Source: Rhodoferax sp.
GTDB taxonomy: Bacteria; Pseudomonadota; Gammaproteobacteria; Burkholderiales; Burkholderiaceae_C
NCBI RefSeq assembly: GCF_030653815.1
Contig: NZ_JAURYQ010000036.1
Coordinates: 1-64,000 of the forward strand
Direction of reading: 5' to 3'
DNA length: 64,000 nucleotides
The translations under genes and the position numbers were made by a program. The notes below the pieces were generated by a model that made no database searches, was not told the DNA's origin, and saw nothing but the letters and a program-made list of their open reading frames with translations. Within the stretch, counting starts at the first letter, position 1. Every line of letters starts with the position of its first letter. This document shows, one piece after another, positions 61,613 to 64,000 of the stretch.

Positions 61613-62451
61613 GCGCTCACCTTGGGTTGGTTGACTGCACCGTTTTGGCGCACGGCACCAATGTGGCCGCGCAGCTCGTGCACGATGTCGGTAAATTCGG
61701 TGGTGTAGGTGATCTCCAGGTCGCGCGGGCGCGGTAGCGCAATCTCGCGCTTGACGACAAAACGGCCCGGACTCTTGCTCATTACATACACGGTGTCGGC
61801 CAGAAACACCGACTCGCGCAGGTCGTGGGTGACCAGGATCACATTGAACTGCTGCTCGGTCCAGAGGTCACGCAGGATGCACCAAAGCTCCTCGCGGGTG
61901 AAGGCGTCGAGCGCGCCAAAGGGCTCGTCAAGCAGCAGCATCTTGGGCTCATGAATCAAGGCGCGGCAAATGCTGGCGCGCTGCTGCATGCCGCCTGACA
62001 GCTGCCAGGGGAACTTGTCCTCATAGCCGCCCAGGCCGACTTTTTGCAGCAGCCTGCGCGCGCGTTCTTCGTACTCTTTGCGTTTGGCCTTGAAGTGGCT
62101 GCGGTAGGGCTCGACAATTTCCAGCGGCAACAGCACGTTGTCCACGGTGGTGCGCCAGGGCAGCAGCGACGGTGCCTGAAACGCCATGCCGGAAATCTTG
62201 AGCGGTCCGGTCACCGGCTGCTGGTCGATGTGAATCTTGCCCATCGATGGCATTTTCAAACCGGTGGCCAACTTCATGAAGGTGGACTTGCCGCACCCTG
62301 ACGGGCCGACAATGGCGATGAACTCGCCCTGGCGCACCTTCATGTCGATGGCTTCAACGGCAAACTGGTTTTGTTCCAGCAGTTCGTCGTTGTAGGCCAG
62401 CCAGACGTCGGAGAAATCGACAAACCAGGGGCTGGGTTCGTGATGCATCAT
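61609..62451 (-). CDS. NitT/TauT-family ABC transporter ATP-binding protein
   Basis: A 280-residue ATPase partner of the permease. Walker A GPSGCGKST, a Q-loop in MAFQAPSLLPWRTTVDNVLL, signature LSGGMQQRASICRALIHEP, Walker B LLLDEPFGALDAFTREEL and LVTHDLRESVFLAD. The start is the ATG at 62451, 3 bases after the substrate-binding protein stop. The operon order is binding protein, ATPase, permease, ureD. Confidence 0.93.
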   Translation of the reverse strand: MMHHEPSPWFVDFSDVWLAYNDELLEQNQFAVEAIDMKVRQGEFIAIVGPSGCGKSTFMKLATGLKMPSMGKIHIDQQPVTGPLKISGMAFQAPSLLPWRTTVDNVLLPLEIVEPYRSHFKAKRKEYEERARRLLQKVGLGGYEDKFPWQLSGGMQQRASICRALIHEPKMLLLDEPFGALDAFTREELWCILRDLWTEQQFNVILVTHDLRESVFLADTVYVMSKSPGRFVVKREIALPRPRDLEITYTTEFTDIVHELRGHIGAVRQNGAVNQPKVSA

Positions 62452-62454
62452 GGC

Positions 62455-63483
62455 TTATTTCTTCGGCAACACATCCAGCACTGCCTTGGTTGGCAAAAAG
62501 CTGCCATTCCAGACCGCATCCGGGTTGACCCGGGTTTTGGTGCCGAAGGCGTCTGATACTTGCGACGCCATCAGCGCCAGACGCGGGCCGTTGACCTGGC
62601 CAAAGCCCTCGGCGCGGGCGTTCGGGCTGTTGATGGTGGTGTCAATGGCCAGTTGCAAGCGGCGGGTTTCCAGTGCCACGTTGACAATGCCGTCGCGTGC
62701 CTTGACGTCGTTGATGGCTGCGCCCGGGTTGGCGATCACGTCTTTGGCGCCCTTGGCAAAGGCGGCCAGAAAAGATTTAATGGCTTCGGGGTTTTCCTTG
62801 ATGAGCTTGGGCGACGCGATGATGGCGTTGCCGTACAGCTTGACGCCAAACGCCGGGTAGGGCATGACCACCACGTCAGCGGCCTTGGCGCCGCGTGCCT
62901 CCAGGTTCAACAGAGAGGTGAAGGTAAATCCGGTGATGGCATCGACGTCGCCGCGCACCAGCATGGTTTCACGCAGCGGCGGGTCCATGGCGGTCCAGGT
63001 CACGCCACTGATGGCGTTGGCCTTGGCAAAAATCGGAAACGCGCGTCGGCCCGCATCAAAGACGGGCGCGCCCATTTTTTTGCCGCTCAGGTCGGCCGGG
63101 GTCTTGATGCCGGACTTCTTCAAGGCCATCACAGAGGCTGGGGTGTCGTTGTAGACCATCATCACGGCCACTGGTTTGTTGGGCGCGTCGGGGTTGTTGG
63201 CGTGGAACTCCATCACGGCGGCCAGGTCGGCAAAACCCATGTCGTAGGCCCCAGAGGCGACGCGGGTCACGGCGCCACCCGAGCCGTTGCCTGCATCCAC
63301 CGTCACGTCGAGCTTGGCGTCCTTGAAGTAGCCCTTGGCCGCGGGTGTCAGAAACAGCGCGCTGGGGCCCTCAAAGCGCCAGTCCAACTGGAATTTGATC
63401 GGTGTGGTTTGGGCCTGGACCAGGCCCAGAAAGCCCAAAGTGGCCAGGCTGGCCACAGTTTTGAGGAAAATGCGTTTTGACAT
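62455..63483 (-). CDS. THI5/NMT1-like ABC transporter substrate-binding protein
   Basis: A periplasmic binding protein of the SsuA/THI5-like type, 342 residues from the ATG at 63483; an upstream frame to 63510 adds a non-signal extension. Signal peptide MSKRIFLKTVASLATLGFLG with cleavage near VQAQ. The domain begins IKFQLDWRFEGPSALFLTPA, a common opening for pyrimidine- or amide-type binders, and has VDAGNGSGGAVTRVASGAYD and PADLSGKKMGAPVFDAGRR. The ligand cannot be assigned from sequence. It is the first gene of the operon that ends in ureD. Confidence 0.9.
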   Translation of the reverse strand: MSKRIFLKTVASLATLGFLGLVQAQTTPIKFQLDWRFEGPSALFLTPAAKGYFKDAKLDVTVDAGNGSGGAVTRVASGAYDMGFADLAAVMEFHANNPDAPNKPVAVMMVYNDTPASVMALKKSGIKTPADLSGKKMGAPVFDAGRRAFPIFAKANAISGVTWTAMDPPLRETMLVRGDVDAITGFTFTSLLNLEARGAKAADVVVMPYPAFGVKLYGNAIIASPKLIKENPEAIKSFLAAFAKGAKDVIANPGAAINDVKARDGIVNVALETRRLQLAIDTTINSPNARAEGFGQVNGPRLALMASQVSDAFGTKTRVNPDAVWNGSFLPTKAVLDVLPKK

Positions 63484-63565
63484 GAGAACTCCATGGGATT
63501 GAGTGAACACATGTCAAACAGCAATAAAGGTGCCAGGCCTTGCGAGCCAGACCATGACAAAAATA

Positions 63566-63600
63566 AACGCCCTGTGCACTTACATGGTGCACAGGGCGTT
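63566..63600 (-). terminator. Strong intrinsic terminator for the malic-enzyme gene
   Basis: A perfect 14-base stem, AACGCCCTGTGCAC at 63566-63579... with GTGCACAGGGCGTT at 63587-63600, and a 7-base loop. On the minus strand it is followed by TTTATTTTTG, a good U-tract, so it ends transcription coming from the gene at 63666 and isolates the ABC-ureD operon. Confidence 0.85.
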
Positions 63601-63624
63601 GTTCTGGCTGTCCGGCCCGATCCC

Positions 63625-63654
63625 GTCACTGCCTTAGCAGTGACATTTTTATTT
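63625..63654 (+). other. Second hairpin with plus-strand T-run
   Basis: GTCACTGC (63625-63632) pairs with GCAGTGAC (63637-63644) across CTTA, followed on the plus strand by ATTTTTATTT. It has the form of a plus-strand terminator, although no plus-strand gene ends nearby. It lies between the malic-enzyme stop and the stronger hairpin at 63566, and may act against antisense transcription. Confidence 0.6.
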
Positions 63655-63665
63655 CACGTTAACGT

Positions 63666-64000
63666 TCAGCGCAGCGCGTTCACGTCGGCCACCGCCAGCG
63701 CGGTCATGTTGACGACGCGGCGCACGGTGCTGGACGGGTTGAGCACATGCGCGGTGGCGGCGGAACCGAGCAAGATGGGGCCGACCGTGAGGCCGTTGCT
63801 GCCGGTCATCTTGAGCACATTGAACAGGATGTTGGCCGAGTCCAGATTCGGGCAGATCAGGATGTTGGCGGCTCCGCTCAGGGTGTTGCCGATCAGCGTG
63901 GCGTTGCGGATCTCTTCCGACAAGGCGGCGTCGCCCTGCATCTCGCCGTCGCACTCGATGTCGGGGCAGGCAGCCTTGAACAGGTCCCGCGCCTGGCGCA
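63666..64000 (-). CDS. maeB: NADP-dependent malic enzyme with phosphotransacetylase domain, C-terminal part
   Basis: The last 111 residues of a longer gene that continues beyond the window. The sequence (GEMQGDAALSEEIRNATLIG, NILICPNLDSANILFNVLK, NGLTVGPILLGSAATAHVLN, NMTALAVADVNAL) is the end of a phosphate acetyltransferase-type domain. In proteobacteria this ending, without further residues, usually belongs to MaeB, in which a malic enzyme is fused to a regulatory PTA-like domain. A stand-alone Pta cannot be fully excluded because the N-terminus is not visible. Confidence 0.8.
   Translation of the reverse strand, partial: RQARDLFKAACPDIECDGEMQGDAALSEEIRNATLIGNTLSGAANILICPNLDSANILFNVLKMTGSNGLTVGPILLGSAATAHVLNPSSTVRRVVNMTALAVADVNALR

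Overview
The window reads as a chromosomal segment of a high-GC betaproteobacterium, most probably Burkholderiales, family Comamonadaceae (Rhodoferax/Polaromonas-like). The basis is the mix and order of housekeeping genes: metK with two lipid A-type acyltransferases, pilMNOPQ-aroK-aroB-dgt, gltBD, mlaFEDACB followed by a BolA gene and murA, a short-form hisG with hisD, and a urea block with urtABCDE. This taxonomic placement is inference from gene content, not from a database search. No rRNA, tRNA, CRISPR array or phage was found.

Layout. 1-792: two IS3-family remnants, one cutting into the other, abutting the 3' end of metK. 0.8-9.1 kb: metK, two acyltransferases, engB, a cytochrome c4, msrPQ, lysA, lptM and cyaY. 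9.1-16.8 kb: penicillin-binding protein 1A divergent from the type IV pilus assembly/secretin operon pilMNOPQ. 16.8-22.4 kb: aroK, aroB, dgt, a DUF1415 protein, a methyltransferase, a glycine-zipper lipoprotein and a REP-associated tyrosine transposase (RAYT). 22.6-28.9 kb: glutamate synthase gltBD. 28.9-38.0 kb: the Mla phospholipid transport operon (all six genes), an ABC-2 exporter, BolA, murA, hisG and hisD. 38.2-42.6 kb: a RidA protein and then a compact two-gene module of lower GC and unrecognised function. 42.6-63.5 kb: a nitrogen/urea region. 63.6 kb to the end: the 3' end of a malic enzyme/phosphotransacetylase gene.

The urea region is organised in four units. ureA-orf-ureB-ureC-ureE-ureF-ureG run on the minus strand. 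Divergent from ureA is an 1171-residue protein that fuses a complete NCS1-type (purine/cytosine/allantoin-like) permease to a hybrid histidine kinase, followed by an overlapping LuxR-type response regulator gene. urtABCDE, the high-affinity urea importer, is on the plus strand. ureD is not with the other urease genes: it is the last gene of a minus-strand operon that begins with a THI5/SsuA-like ABC transporter. Together the genes describe uptake of urea, or of a urea-yielding compound, its hydrolysis by nickel urease, and a candidate transporter-type sensor. The resulting ammonia could be assimilated by gltBD in the same window.

The best candidate for an undescribed system is the pair at 38665-42320. 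A 650-residue all-helical, repeat-like protein is translationally coupled (ATGA overlap) to a 568-residue protein whose N-terminus resembles a divergent PD-(D/E)xK/Mrr-like nuclease fold followed by helices. It has lower GC than its surroundings and sits between a truncated-looking his cluster and the urease operon, which is what one expects of an acquired conflict or defence cassette. That function is inference only. The second most interesting item is the permease-kinase fusion, which carries an eight-cysteine cluster between its permease and kinase parts.
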